NCBI RefSeq assembly: GCF_001457815.1
Contig: NZ_LN898219.1
Span: forward strand, 499,166 to 563,165
Length of the DNA: 64,000 bases
Source of the DNA: Vitreoscilla massiliensis
Lineage (GTDB): Bacteria; Pseudomonadota; Gammaproteobacteria; Burkholderiales; Neisseriaceae
Direction: 5' to 3'
Positions 43,708 to 52,288 of the stretch are shown piece by piece (within the stretch, counting starts at the first letter, position 1; every line of letters starts with the position of its first letter). Both the position numbers and the translations under genes were made by a program. The notes beneath the pieces are model-generated. The model worked only from the letters and a program-made list of their open reading frames with translations, was not told where the DNA came from and searched no databases.

Positions 43708-44049
43708 CTATTTTTTATACAAATAAAACACATAAATCAATACACACCATGTCATCATCGGCACAAAGTAAAGTCCAGATAAAACAATCATTTTTGTAGC
43801 CTCAAAACCATCAATCATCCTTACAATGAAAATACAGATGGTCAGAAGCATGGCGATCAGTAATAAAGCATCACTGGATTGTTGGTCTTTATTGAGCCTA
43901 AAATTAAGATACGCACAAGAAAACAATAAGATTTCTGCTGGAAAATACGTACCCGTGCTGACTTCATCAAAATAAATCCCAAAAATTGAAACCAAGCACA
44001 AATATGCAATAAATATTGGCGTCTGCTGTTTTAAAAATAATTCGCGCAT
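43708..44049 (-). CDS. Small four-helix membrane protein
   Basis: 113 residues with GAGGA before ATG 44049. Four hydrophobic stretches (IFIAYLCLVSIFGIYF, FPAEILLFSCAYLNFRL, LLLIAMLLTICIFIVRM, MIVLSGLYFVPMMTWCVLIY). It precedes the frameshifted lipoprotein gene by 50 bases in the same direction and overlaps no other gene. AT-rich. Function unknown. Confidence 0.65.
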   Translation of the reverse strand: MRELFLKQQTPIFIAYLCLVSIFGIYFDEVSTGTYFPAEILLFSCAYLNFRLNKDQQSSDALLLIAMLLTICIFIVRMIDGFEATKMIVLSGLYFVPMMTWCVLIYVFYLYKK

Positions 44050-44298
44050 GAAATTCCTCGGGGTGGTTTATTAGAATTTCAGCTCAATATAGCATATCAG
44101 CATATGCCTATGTGCAATGGCCCACTGATTTTTTGCTCAGGTTTTATTCCCTAAAAGGAGATACAAATGAGTCGCCAAAAATGAAGAATACAAACGTTTG
44201 CTTACAAGGCGCTTGTTGACTAAGCTTTACGCTGTATTTTGCCTAAGTGACATTCGACATAGATGAATACGTGAGTCACAAGACATATCAAAGCCATC

Positions 44299-44337
44299 AT
44301 GCGGCCTGTAAATCTGTTTAAGCTTTACAGGCCGCAT
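44299..44337 (-). terminator. DUS-pair hairpin
   Basis: ATGCGGCCTGTAAA and TTTACAGGCCGCAT around a loop, ten bases past the acetyltransferase stop on the minus strand. Confidence 0.75.
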
Positions 44338-44346
44338 CTATCAATA

Positions 44347-44871
44347 TCACAAGGTTTTTTCAAAGAATAAATGGTCGCGGTGGGCGATGGCGCCGCCGAC
44401 TTGCATGTCGGTTTGCGCCGCCAGTTCAAAGCCGAGTTTGCGGTATAAGGCCACGGCGGGCAGGTTTTGCGCACCGGTGTCCAAACGCACCACGGTGCAG
44501 CCGCGCTTGGCGGCCAAATCCAGACCAAACCGCACTAAGCTGGCACCGATGCCTTGCCCAGCCAAACTGGGGTGTACCATCAGCAAATGCAAAACCCAAA
44601 CCTCAGCGGCAGCAGCGGCGCTGGGCCAAGCGATGTGTTGGTATTCGGCAGGTTGGGCGGCGTGGATGATGAGGCTGGCCAAGACTTGGCCATTGGCGTC
44701 TGCATACACATACAGGCCTTGCGCTTGCAAGGCTGCTTCGGCATGGGCACGCGTGGGATACACCCCAGCTTCAAACACGGTATAAGCACCGTGTATACGC
44801 TCATGTTCAAAATGGGCTTGGTAGAGCGCATCTATGGCATCCAAATCGGCGGCAGTGGCGGTGCGTATCAT
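44347..44871 (-). CDS. GNAT family N-acetyltransferase
   Basis: 174 residues from ATG 44871 (AAGAAA upstream; a longer in-frame start at 44904 is less likely). MIRTATAADLDAIDALYQAH starts the fold. The acetyl-CoA motif A is VWVLHLLMVHPSLAGQGIGA (QGIGA is the pyrophosphate loop) and RLDTGAQNLPAVALYRKLGF is motif B. Substrate unknown. Confidence 0.88.
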   Translation of the reverse strand: MIRTATAADLDAIDALYQAHFEHERIHGAYTVFEAGVYPTRAHAEAALQAQGLYVYADANGQVLASLIIHAAQPAEYQHIAWPSAAAAAEVWVLHLLMVHPSLAGQGIGASLVRFGLDLAAKRGCTVVRLDTGAQNLPAVALYRKLGFELAAQTDMQVGGAIAHRDHLFFEKTL

Positions 44872-45174
44872 GGCGTTTCTTGAGAGGGTAATTATTACAG
44901 ACAATTATAAGCTAGACTGTTGTTGTAGGATAGTTTCAGTATGACAATTGGCTGGATAAGCATCAAAATCGTAATCTATGCTTTTAAATGCAATATAAAC
45001 AGTAAATCGTAACCTGTTGTATTTAGCCTATATGCATAAGTAACTTTAAAATCACAGATGTGTATGATTTGTTCAATACCATTGAGTACGGGAGAGAGCC
45101 AATAAGGAGTAGATTCTAAGTTGCTTTTCTTGAAAAGAGTTATTATTCCATTGATGACAATTGAGGATGCAGAC

Positions 45175-45582
45175 ATGGTGAATTTGTATGAATTATTGGG
45201 TATTAGCATTCAATCAACAAGCGAAGAAATCAAAACTGCTATCGCTAAACATTATGCGGATAGCTCTATTTCTGATGAAGTGTTACATAAAGCCAAAATA
45301 TGGTTATTAAACCCCTCAATACGTTCCAAATATAACGAACAATTGCAAGCAAGCTATCCTGAGTTGTTTCAAGATGAATTGCCTTACGAAGATGGCAATT
45401 TGTATGAGTTTCTTGGTATCAAGGCCAACAGTAAAACCAACGTCATTCAAGAGGCAATTCACAAGGCACAAAAAGAGGGGCGCAACAGTAAAAGCATATC
45501 TTTGTGTAAGAATTTTCTTTTAAACAAAGAAAGAAAGCGTAAATACGACCTTAGCATCAAAAAAATTGGCTGCAAAGGATGA
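45175..45582 (+). CDS. N-terminal half of a split double-J-like membrane protein
   Basis: 135 residues from ATG 45175 (GAGG upstream). Two J-domain-like units: NLYELLGISIQSTSEEIKTA...LLNPSIRSKYNEQL (about 1-57) and NLYEFLGIKANSKTNVIQEA...LLNKERKRKYDLSI (about 73-125). The HPD triad of true J-domains is absent from both (KHYADS in the first), so Hsp70 activation is doubtful. It ends at TGA just after an A7 run (45559-45565), where the intact paralogue at 46355 continues. One extra A, or a -1 ribosomal slip, would join it to the next frame. The region is AT-rich. Confidence 0.75.
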   Translation: MVNLYELLGISIQSTSEEIKTAIAKHYADSSISDEVLHKAKIWLLNPSIRSKYNEQLQASYPELFQDELPYEDGNLYEFLGIKANSKTNVIQEAIHKAQKEGRNSKSISLCKNFLLNKERKRKYDLSIKKIGCKG

Positions 45583-46190
45583 AACCTTGGTATGAAAAAG
45601 CAGTGGCTACACCTAAAAGCATTTTTATATCCATCGCCATCTGTGTGACTGTCATGATGATTATTGGATATGTGGCACAAGTGATGATGAGATATTGGGA
45701 TATAGCTGAAGCCAAACTGGAAATTGTCGATACCATGACTTCAGGAGGAGTATATTTGCATAAAATTGATTTCAAAATGGTGTATGAGCCCAAAAATGAT
45801 TCTGATTTTGTGTGCGGCTATGTCAGCCAACTTCATGCTAATAATCGAATCAGTTATCGAAGATTTATTTATCCAAAAATCAGTAAAAAAGTGCAATTTG
45901 AAATGGAAACCATAGGTGACAATCAAGGAGTTTTTGATAAGGCTTGGAAGGTCATTTGTATGGAAGATAAATATGAATTGTATTTTCCTAAAGTAGAACA
46001 GCAATATGTTTTAATCAATAAATTGGATGCTGAAATCAAGGATATCAATGCCCAATATTCATCTTCTTTACTGGATCCAAGATATTATCACAGTCGTATG
46101 AATGATTTGAGTCAGAGAAGGCAAGCATTGGTTCAGATAGTCAATGAACACCAACTGGTGACACAACTGTATCCGGGAATAAATTATTAG
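45579..46190 (+). CDS. C-terminal half of the split double-J-like membrane protein
   Basis: 203 residues. The ATG overlaps the previous TGA (ATGA), so it might be made separately by coupling, though no separate ribosome site is clear. One transmembrane helix (IFISIAICVTVMMIIGYVAQ), then a domain with DSDFVCGYVSQLHANNRISY, FIYPKISKKVQFEMET and FDKAWKVICMEDKYELYF, and a C-terminal coiled region. It aligns along its whole length with residues 137-339 of the protein at 46355. Joined across the A7 slip the two halves give 338 residues against 339 in the paralogue. Function unknown. Confidence 0.7.
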   Translation: MKPWYEKAVATPKSIFISIAICVTVMMIIGYVAQVMMRYWDIAEAKLEIVDTMTSGGVYLHKIDFKMVYEPKNDSDFVCGYVSQLHANNRISYRRFIYPKISKKVQFEMETIGDNQGVFDKAWKVICMEDKYELYFPKVEQQYVLINKLDAEIKDINAQYSSSLLDPRYYHSRMNDLSQRRQALVQIVNEHQLVTQLYPGINY

Positions 46191-46354
46191 CTGACGATTT
46201 TATTTTTTAGGTTTCAGTATGACTTCATTGAATAGGTTTAAATGACATGGGATATAGCTCAGCAATGCCATGGAGAATGTTATTTGGAGTAGTAAGGGGA
46301 TAATTGCTACTGTCAACAATTGAAATATTCTACTAAAGACATTGGAGTGTTGAG

Positions 46355-47374
46355 ATGGTGAATTTGTATGAATTATTAGGTATCAGTGTTAATGCAACAG
46401 ATGATGAGATCAAAGCTGCAATTGCCAAACACTATGCGGAAAATTCAATCACGGAAAGCACCTTACGAAAAGCAAAAAACTGGTTGTTAAATCCTCATAT
46501 CAGGGGCAAATATGATGAGCAACTTAAGTGTACATATCCAGAGTTGTTTCAAGTAGATTTGAGTGATAGGAATACCAATTTATATGAGTTTCTTGGTATT
46601 AAAAAAACCAATAAAATCAATATTATTCAGCAAGCTATACATAAGGCGGAGCATGATGGACGTGATCGTAAAGCCATATTGCTGTGTAAAAATTTCCTTC
46701 TTAATAGGGAAAGAAAACGCCGATATGATGTTACTTTCAAACAAAGCCGATTAGAGGTTTTGAAGGGCTGGTACCAAAAAGTATTATCCACTCCTAGAAA
46801 TATGTTGTTAGCACTGATTATCGGTACTTTGATGACAGGGGCTGGAGTGTATGTTACGCAAATGTTGATGAAGGCTTGGGAGATAATCTCCCTTAAGCTG
46901 GAAATTGAAAATTCGATTACATCAGGTGGTCTGATTAGTAGCGATATTGTGTTCAAAGAGGTGGAGGAGTCAGATAATTATCCCGATTTTGTGTGTGGTT
47001 ATGTGGGAGAGAATAATGCGTACAATCAAATGGTTTACAGTAGATTTATCTATCCTAAAACAAATAAATTTATACAAATACAATACAGCACCATTGATGT
47101 CACTGATTATGAGAGGATGTTTGATAAAGCATGGAAAGTCATTTGTTTGGGGGAGAAGTTTGATACTTATTTTGAACAGGTAGATAACCAAGAATATTTA
47201 TTTGATAGATTGGCGGCTGAATCTCAAAAAATTCAGGATTTGTATGCTACTGGGCAGTTGAACCAATCAGAGTATGCTTATAAAATGGAAAAAGTACGTA
47301 TTGAAAAAGAAACACTAACAGAAATGGTGAACGATTATTTCTTGCTTAATCAGTATTTCCCGGGTGTCAAATAA
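46355..47374 (+). CDS. Intact double-J-like membrane protein
   Basis: 339 residues. The N-terminus (VNLYELLGISVNATDDEIKA) and a second unit (NLYEFLGIKKTNKINIIQQA...LLNRERKRRYDVTF) are J-domain-like but lack HPD. One helix follows at about residues 152-175 (MLLALIIGTLMTGAGVYVTQ). The last ~160 residues form an unknown domain with YPDFVCGYVGENNAYNQMVY and FDKAWKVICLGEKFDTYFEQ, then a coiled end. Topology: J-like domains cytoplasmic, the rest probably periplasmic. A tandem duplicate of the preceding split gene, in more AT-rich DNA than the surroundings. Confidence 0.8.
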   Translation: MVNLYELLGISVNATDDEIKAAIAKHYAENSITESTLRKAKNWLLNPHIRGKYDEQLKCTYPELFQVDLSDRNTNLYEFLGIKKTNKINIIQQAIHKAEHDGRDRKAILLCKNFLLNRERKRRYDVTFKQSRLEVLKGWYQKVLSTPRNMLLALIIGTLMTGAGVYVTQMLMKAWEIISLKLEIENSITSGGLISSDIVFKEVEESDNYPDFVCGYVGENNAYNQMVYSRFIYPKTNKFIQIQYSTIDVTDYERMFDKAWKVICLGEKFDTYFEQVDNQEYLFDRLAAESQKIQDLYATGQLNQSEYAYKMEKVRIEKETLTEMVNDYFLLNQYFPGVK

Positions 47375-47377
47375 TTT

Positions 47378-47419
47378 AAGCGGCCTGTAAACCTTTGATT
47401 GAGGGTTTACAGGCCGCTT
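47378..47419. terminator. Bidirectional DUS-pair hairpin
   Basis: AAGCGGCCTGTAAACC and GGTTTACAGGCCGCTT with a 10-base loop between the double-J gene (stop 47374) and the convergent MHS transporter (stop 47438). Confidence 0.85.
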
Positions 47420-47437
47420 GTTTTGCCCAAAGCTGGC

Positions 47438-48736
47438 TTAATGCAATTTCTTAATGCTGAACAAGGCCAGTAAAGACACGCCGGCGATGGCGATCAAATA
47501 CCATGCGGGTGCCATGGCGCTGCCGCTTTGTTGGATGAGCCAAGTGGCGAACAAAGGGGCGGTGCCGCCGAGCAAGGCATTGGCGCAGTTAAAGGTGAAG
47601 GCAAAACCTGAATAGCGCACATCGGTGGGGAACAATTCGCTCAATAAGGCCGGCAAACTGCCGTCGTTCATCGCCAGCATAAAGCCAAAAGCGATTTGGA
47701 TGGCGACGATGGCCCAGAAGCCCGCACCTTGTAAGGCGCTGAACAAAGGCACGGTGGCGGCGATGAAAACGATGGAGGCGGTAATCAACATGGTTTTGCG
47801 GCCAAATTTGTCCGACAGCTTGCCCATGAAGAAGATAAAGCCGATATAAGTGAGCAGCGACAAAGTGGCCGACACAAACGATTCGGTCTTGCCCATGCCC
47901 AATTCGGTCGACAAATAAGTCGGCATATAGCTCAAAATCATGTAAAACGCCACCGCATTCAAACACGCCACACAAAACGCAATCAGCATCGCTTTGCGGT
48001 GGTGTTTGAACAATTCAAATATCGGCGTGTTTTTTTCCACATGCGCCGCTTGTTGCGCCGCAAATTCCGGCGTTTCTTGCAAGCGCAAACGGATGTAGCG
48101 ACCGATTAAACCCAAGGGTGCGGCGAGCAAAAACGGAATGCGCCAACCCCATTCATGCAAATGCTCGCTGCTCATAAACGCATACATGCCGGCGACCATT
48201 AACGAGCCCAATAACAAACCTGCCGAGGTACTGGCCGGCACGAGGCTGGTGTAAAAGCCGCGTTGGTGTTTGGGCGCGTATTCGGCCAAAAACGCCGAAG
48301 CGCCCGCGTATTCGCCCGAAGCCGAAAAGCCTTGTACTAAGCGCAATAGCAGCAAAGCTACTGGTGCGGCATAACCGATGCTGGCGTAACCGGGCAATAA
48401 GGCGATGCACACAGTAGACATGGTCATGATGAGTATCGACCACGACAAGGCAGGGCGGCGGCCATATTTGTCGCCGATATAGCCCCAAAACACGCCACCA
48501 ACAGGCCGCACCATAAACGACAGCGCAAACACTGCATATGCTGACATCAGGCCGACCAAGGCGTTTTCAGTGGGAAAAAACACCACCGCGATGACGGTGG
48601 CCAAATAGCCATAGGCGGCATAGTCAAACCATTCGACAAAATTGCCGATGAAACAAGCGGAGGCGGCTTTTTTTAGGTTTTGGGTGCGCGCCTGCGCAGC
48701 CGCAGCAGTGCTGTCGGCAGGGATAGAGACTTGCAT
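47438..48736 (-). CDS. MFS transporter, metabolite:H+ symporter (MHS) family
   Basis: 432 residues, twelve helices. GNFVEWFDYAAYGYLATVIA is the MHS signature near TM1, and GYIGDKYGRRPAL and RLVQGFSASGEYAGASAFLA are also diagnostic (ProP/ShiA/KgtP group). AAGGAGA precedes the ATG. It lies downstream of creatinase in the same direction, so creatine or a related guanidino or methylamine compound is the likely substrate (inference). A terminator-like hairpin separates them. Confidence 0.88.
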   Translation of the reverse strand: MQVSIPADSTAAAAQARTQNLKKAASACFIGNFVEWFDYAAYGYLATVIAVVFFPTENALVGLMSAYAVFALSFMVRPVGGVFWGYIGDKYGRRPALSWSILIMTMSTVCIALLPGYASIGYAAPVALLLLRLVQGFSASGEYAGASAFLAEYAPKHQRGFYTSLVPASTSAGLLLGSLMVAGMYAFMSSEHLHEWGWRIPFLLAAPLGLIGRYIRLRLQETPEFAAQQAAHVEKNTPIFELFKHHRKAMLIAFCVACLNAVAFYMILSYMPTYLSTELGMGKTESFVSATLSLLTYIGFIFFMGKLSDKFGRKTMLITASIVFIAATVPLFSALQGAGFWAIVAIQIAFGFMLAMNDGSLPALLSELFPTDVRYSGFAFTFNCANALLGGTAPLFATWLIQQSGSAMAPAWYLIAIAGVSLLALFSIKKLH

Positions 48737-48754
48737 GGTTGTTTCTCCTTGTAG

Positions 48755-48782
48755 ACAAAAACCCGCCCTTGCGAGCGGGCCA
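48755..48782 (-). terminator. Hairpin with U-tract between creatinase and transporter genes
   Basis: On the minus strand GGCCCGCTCGCAAGGGCGGG is followed by TTTTTGT. It lies in the 80-base gap, so the transporter may be expressed at a lower level than creatinase or from read-through. Confidence 0.75.
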
Positions 48783-48816
48783 GAGAAATGCTTGTTGTCA
48801 GGTGTTGGCCTTTTTA

Positions 48817-50040
48817 TTATTGGCTGATGATGTTGTGTTCTGGGCCGTATGGGAATTTGGTGATGTTTTCGGCACCGCTTTCGCCTACCACCAAGATGTC
48901 GTGTTCACGGTAACCACCGGCGCCTGGCATGCCCTCTGGCAGCATGATCATTGGCTCAATGGAAATCACCATGCCCGGCTCCAATACCGTGTCTATGTCT
49001 TCACGCAATTCCAAACCAGCTTCGCGGCCATAATAGTGAGACAACACGCCAAACGAGTGGCCATAACCAAAAGTGCGGTATTGTAACAAATCATGCGCTT
49101 CGTAGATTTTGTTCAATTCATGCGCAATGTCGCAGCAGCGTATGCCTGGTTTCACCAAGGCCAAGCCTGCTTCATGCACTGCCACGTTCACTTCCCACAA
49201 TTTCAATGAAGCATCGTCAACGTGATTGAAGAACATGGTGCGCTCTAAGGCGGTGTAATAACCGGAAATCATCGAGAAGCAATTGAGGCTCAAGATATCG
49301 CCTTTTTGCACTTTGCGCGTGGTCACAGGGTTGTGCGCGCCGTCGGTGTTAATGCCAGATTGGAACCAGGTCCAAGTATCCATCAATTCGCTGTCAGGAT
49401 AACGGCGGGCGATTTCGCGGATCATCGCTTGAGTAGAGGCCAAAGCCACTTCGTGCTCAGGCACGCCTTCGGCCACGGCGTCGCGCAAGGCAAAGCCACC
49501 GATGTCGCAGACATTGGCACCGTTTTTAATGAATTCAATTTCCTCAGCCGATTTGACCATGCGCATGCGCATGCACGCGGCGCTGATGTCGACAAACTCT
49601 ACTTGTGGCATGGCGGCCTGTAATTTGGCAAAGCGTTCCAAAGGCAAGTTGTCCATCTCAATGCCGATGCGGCCTTTGTTCGGCAATTCTTGTGCGCAGG
49701 CTTTGAAATAATTGTCACGTTGCCAGTCGGTATACACCACGTTGTAATCGCCGACGGTACGGCGCCATGGTTGGCCACCGTCGATATTGGCGGAAATCGA
49801 CACCACTTTGGCAGGAGTGACCACCAAGCCGTAGAAGCGGCCAAACGAGCAATACAAAAAGTCGCCGTAATAATTGATGTTGTGATACGAGGTGAACAAC
49901 ACGCCGTCGATTTGCAATTCGGCCATTTTTTGGCGCAACAAACCTTGGCGGCGTTGGTATTCGGCCAAGCTGAAGGTTGGGGTGGCTTTGTGGCCGTTTT
50001 CGATGGTAATCAAGCTCGGCAAATCGGTTTGGGTCATCAT
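48817..50040 (-). CDS. Creatinase (creatine amidinohydrolase)
   Basis: 407 residues, the size of Pseudomonas creatinase. The similarity I recall runs along the chain: SYHNINYYGDFLYCSFGRFY, ISANIDGGQPWRRTVGD, MIREIARRYPDSELMDTWTW, FQSGINTDGAHNPVTTRKVQ, YGHSFGVLSHYYGREAGLEL and LPEGMPGAGGYREHDILVVG. The catalytic His (DGAHNP) and Glu residues (ALERT, SIEPM) are present. Pita-bread fold without metal. It hydrolyses creatine to sarcosine and urea. AAGGAG precedes ATG 50040. A DUS word is in the coding sequence near 49615. Confidence 0.92.
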   Translation of the reverse strand: MMTQTDLPSLITIENGHKATPTFSLAEYQRRQGLLRQKMAELQIDGVLFTSYHNINYYGDFLYCSFGRFYGLVVTPAKVVSISANIDGGQPWRRTVGDYNVVYTDWQRDNYFKACAQELPNKGRIGIEMDNLPLERFAKLQAAMPQVEFVDISAACMRMRMVKSAEEIEFIKNGANVCDIGGFALRDAVAEGVPEHEVALASTQAMIREIARRYPDSELMDTWTWFQSGINTDGAHNPVTTRKVQKGDILSLNCFSMISGYYTALERTMFFNHVDDASLKLWEVNVAVHEAGLALVKPGIRCCDIAHELNKIYEAHDLLQYRTFGYGHSFGVLSHYYGREAGLELREDIDTVLEPGMVISIEPMIMLPEGMPGAGGYREHDILVVGESGAENITKFPYGPEHNIISQ

Positions 50041-50206
50041 GGTGTTTCTCCTTTGTAGGTATTATTGGGCTCAGTGCCAATTGACAAGGTGTGGGTGTTT
50101 ACCCATCATCTGAGCCACATCATAAAAAGCGCAGGCAGACGGCTGTGTGTTCAATGCGACACAATCGTGTCTGACTTAGCGCCGCCTACAAGGAGCAATC
50201 GTCATC
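50041..50206. other. Divergent promoter region, creatinase / GlxA-AraC regulator
   Basis: 166 bases between divergent start codons, the expected place for the regulator's binding site. No DUS word and no clear inverted repeat were seen. Confidence 0.4.
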
Positions 50207-51166
50207 ATGCAAGTGCAATTTATCCCCCGTCACATCGGTTTTCTCATGGTAGAAGGCTTTACCATGATTGCCTTTGCCAATGCCATCGAAGCATTTCGCA
50301 TGGCCAATTACGTCAGCAAACAAGACTTGTATCGCTTTTCGGTGGCCGGTTTGGTCAATGGTCACACCACCGCCAGCAACCACATTTCGGTTAACCACAC
50401 CGCCAGCATGGCCGACTTGCTCTCATGCGACATGGTGTTTGTTTGTGGTGGTTTTGATTTGAGCAAGATGGACAATGCCGCCTTGCGTTCGTGGCTGCAG
50501 CGTTTGGGACAGCAAAACATGGCTTTGGGCGGCATCTGCACCGGCGCTTATGCCTTGGCCGATGCCGGTTTGATGGACGATTACCAAGCCAGCATCCATT
50601 GGGAAAACATGTTGGCGGCCAAAGAAGCGTTTCCTCAGGTGCAGTTCAATCCCACCATTTACACCTTAGACCGCCAGCGCTATACCTGCTCGGGCGGCTC
50701 GGCGCCGCTGGATTTGTGCATTAACATCATCCGTTTGCACCACGACCGCAAGCTCTCCGAAGCCATCGCCGAACAATTCACGCTGTCGGTGTTGCGCAGC
50801 CAAGACGAGCCGCAACACATCCCGCTGCCGCAACAGCAAAACAGCGGTTACAACTATGTGGTTGAAGCCTTGGTGTTGATGGACAAAAATCTGGAAGACC
50901 CATTACCGATATACGAATTGGCGCAATTGTTGGGCATCTCGGTGCGGCAATTGGAGCGCTGGTTCAAGACGTATTTCAACAAATCGCCGCAGCAATACTA
51001 TGCCGAAGTGCGTTTGCAACACGCCAAGCGCCTGCTCAAACAAACACACAAATCCATCATGGACGTGGCTTTGGCCTGTGGTTTTGCCAATGCCTCCAGC
51101 TTCAGCAAGGCTTACCGCAGCCAATTCGGCCACACGCCGACACAAACGCGCAGCGTGTTGCAATAA
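50207..51166 (+). CDS. GlxA/GATase1-like AraC-family regulator of methylamine use
   Basis: 319 residues. An N-terminal DJ-1/PfpI-like domain (IGFLMVEGFTMIAFANAIEA, ALGGICTGAYALADAGLMD) and a C-terminal AraC double HTH (PIYELAQLLGISVRQLERWF, IMDVALACGFANASSFSKAY). This is the layout of GbdR, SouR and CdhR, which respond to glycine betaine, dimethylglycine, sarcosine or carnitine. Divergent from creatinase, so it probably activates the creatine genes. AGGAG is about 11 bases from the ATG. Confidence 0.9.
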   Translation: MQVQFIPRHIGFLMVEGFTMIAFANAIEAFRMANYVSKQDLYRFSVAGLVNGHTTASNHISVNHTASMADLLSCDMVFVCGGFDLSKMDNAALRSWLQRLGQQNMALGGICTGAYALADAGLMDDYQASIHWENMLAAKEAFPQVQFNPTIYTLDRQRYTCSGGSAPLDLCINIIRLHHDRKLSEAIAEQFTLSVLRSQDEPQHIPLPQQQNSGYNYVVEALVLMDKNLEDPLPIYELAQLLGISVRQLERWFKTYFNKSPQQYYAEVRLQHAKRLLKQTHKSIMDVALACGFANASSFSKAYRSQFGHTPTQTRSVLQ

Positions 51167-51173
51167 GCCAAAC

Positions 51174-51215
51174 AAGCAGCCTGTAAACACAATACACAGG
51201 TTTACAGGCCGCTTT
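51174..51215 (+). terminator. DUS-pair hairpin with a variant left word
   Basis: AAGCAGCCTGTAAAC pairs with GTTTACAGGCCGCTT, with one mismatch from the A in the left word. The left word differs from the usual dialect at that base. Confidence 0.75.
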
Positions 51216-51294
51216 TAGTTTGCCCACACGCTTGTGATAAGATGCGACAGATTCAATACAGCCATAGATGGCCAATACACATTAAGGGAAAACC

Positions 51295-52206
51295 ATGTCA
51301 CAAGCCTTGGCGCAACGCTTGCAAAAAGCCATCCAAAAAATCCAAAAACAACATCCAGACGCCATCTTGCAATTGAACGAGGGCGCGAGCGAGGCCGATT
51401 TCAGCGAGCTGGAAGCGGCGCTGTGGTTGCAATTGCCGGAAGACATCAAAGCGGTGTACCGCGTCTGCAATGGTCAAAACGAGGACAGCGCCTATGTGTT
51501 TGCAGGGCAAGAGTGGCTGAGCTTGGCGCGCATTGCCGAAGAATGGGGCGTGTGGAAAGGCTTGTACGACAGTGGCGACTTTCCCAACGATGAAGAAGGT
51601 CAGAGCGCGCCGGATGATGAAGCGGTGCGCTCGCTGTGGTGGTCGCCGAAATGGATACCGTTTGGTCACGATGGCGCTGGTAATCACCTGTGTTGGGATT
51701 TTGACCCCAGCGCCGACGGCACGGCCGGCCAAGTCATCCATTATTACCACGACGACGCCTTAATCGAACTGAAAGCCGCGTCTTTTGGCGAATGGCTGGA
51801 AGAATACGTCGAGGCCTTGGAGGAGAGCGATTTTGTGTTTGCGCCCGAATACAATGCCATCATCGACGCCGAAATCCTGTTTGCCGAGGAAGAAGAGCGC
51901 AGTCTGTCGCCTGAAGACTTGGCCTTGCGCGACAAATGGCAACACACCCAAGCCGAGATGGAACAGTCCTTACAGGCCGTGTTTGACGACGCGGGCGAAA
52001 TGGACATGAAACAGGTATTGAACCTGATGAAAAAAGTGCAAGGCGTGGATGCCGACGCCAGCAATGCGCATTGGGATGAGGTTGAAGACGCGTTCAGCCA
52101 ATTGGAACAAGAATTGCGTGCGCAAGAGGGTTTGGACACCGCCGACGCTGACGATGCCGCCGCAAACCCTGTACCAACAGCCGCGCCGAAGCCTAGACAA
52201 GACTGA
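51295..52206 (+). CDS. SMI1/KNR4 (SUKH) family protein, copy 3
   Basis: 303 residues. SUKH core as in copy 2: LEAALWLQLPEDIKAVYRVC-NGQ, QEWLSLARIAEEWGVWKGLY, LWWSPKWIPFGHDGAGNHLC-WDFDP, GTAGQVIHYY. After residue ~185 an acidic, helical extension (EEEERSLSPEDLALRD) and a Pro/Ala tail are added. About 16 kb from copies 1 and 2, with three tiny membrane protein genes downstream. Immunity-type function is possible but no toxin is in view. Confidence 0.82.
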   Translation: MSQALAQRLQKAIQKIQKQHPDAILQLNEGASEADFSELEAALWLQLPEDIKAVYRVCNGQNEDSAYVFAGQEWLSLARIAEEWGVWKGLYDSGDFPNDEEGQSAPDDEAVRSLWWSPKWIPFGHDGAGNHLCWDFDPSADGTAGQVIHYYHDDALIELKAASFGEWLEEYVEALEESDFVFAPEYNAIIDAEILFAEEEERSLSPEDLALRDKWQHTQAEMEQSLQAVFDDAGEMDMKQVLNLMKKVQGVDADASNAHWDEVEDAFSQLEQELRAQEGLDTADADDAAANPVPTAAPKPRQD

Positions 52207-52288
52207 TGCTGACGCCGTGATGCCATCATGACTTATACAGCGGCCTGTAAAGCTTATTGTCCAAATAAACCATGACGAAAGGTGAATG

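Noticed and set aside
42635..47374. Insertion sequence or prophage remnant in the AT-rich stretch
   Set aside because: No transposase, integrase, terminal inverted repeats or phage structural genes were seen; only low GC and broken genes.
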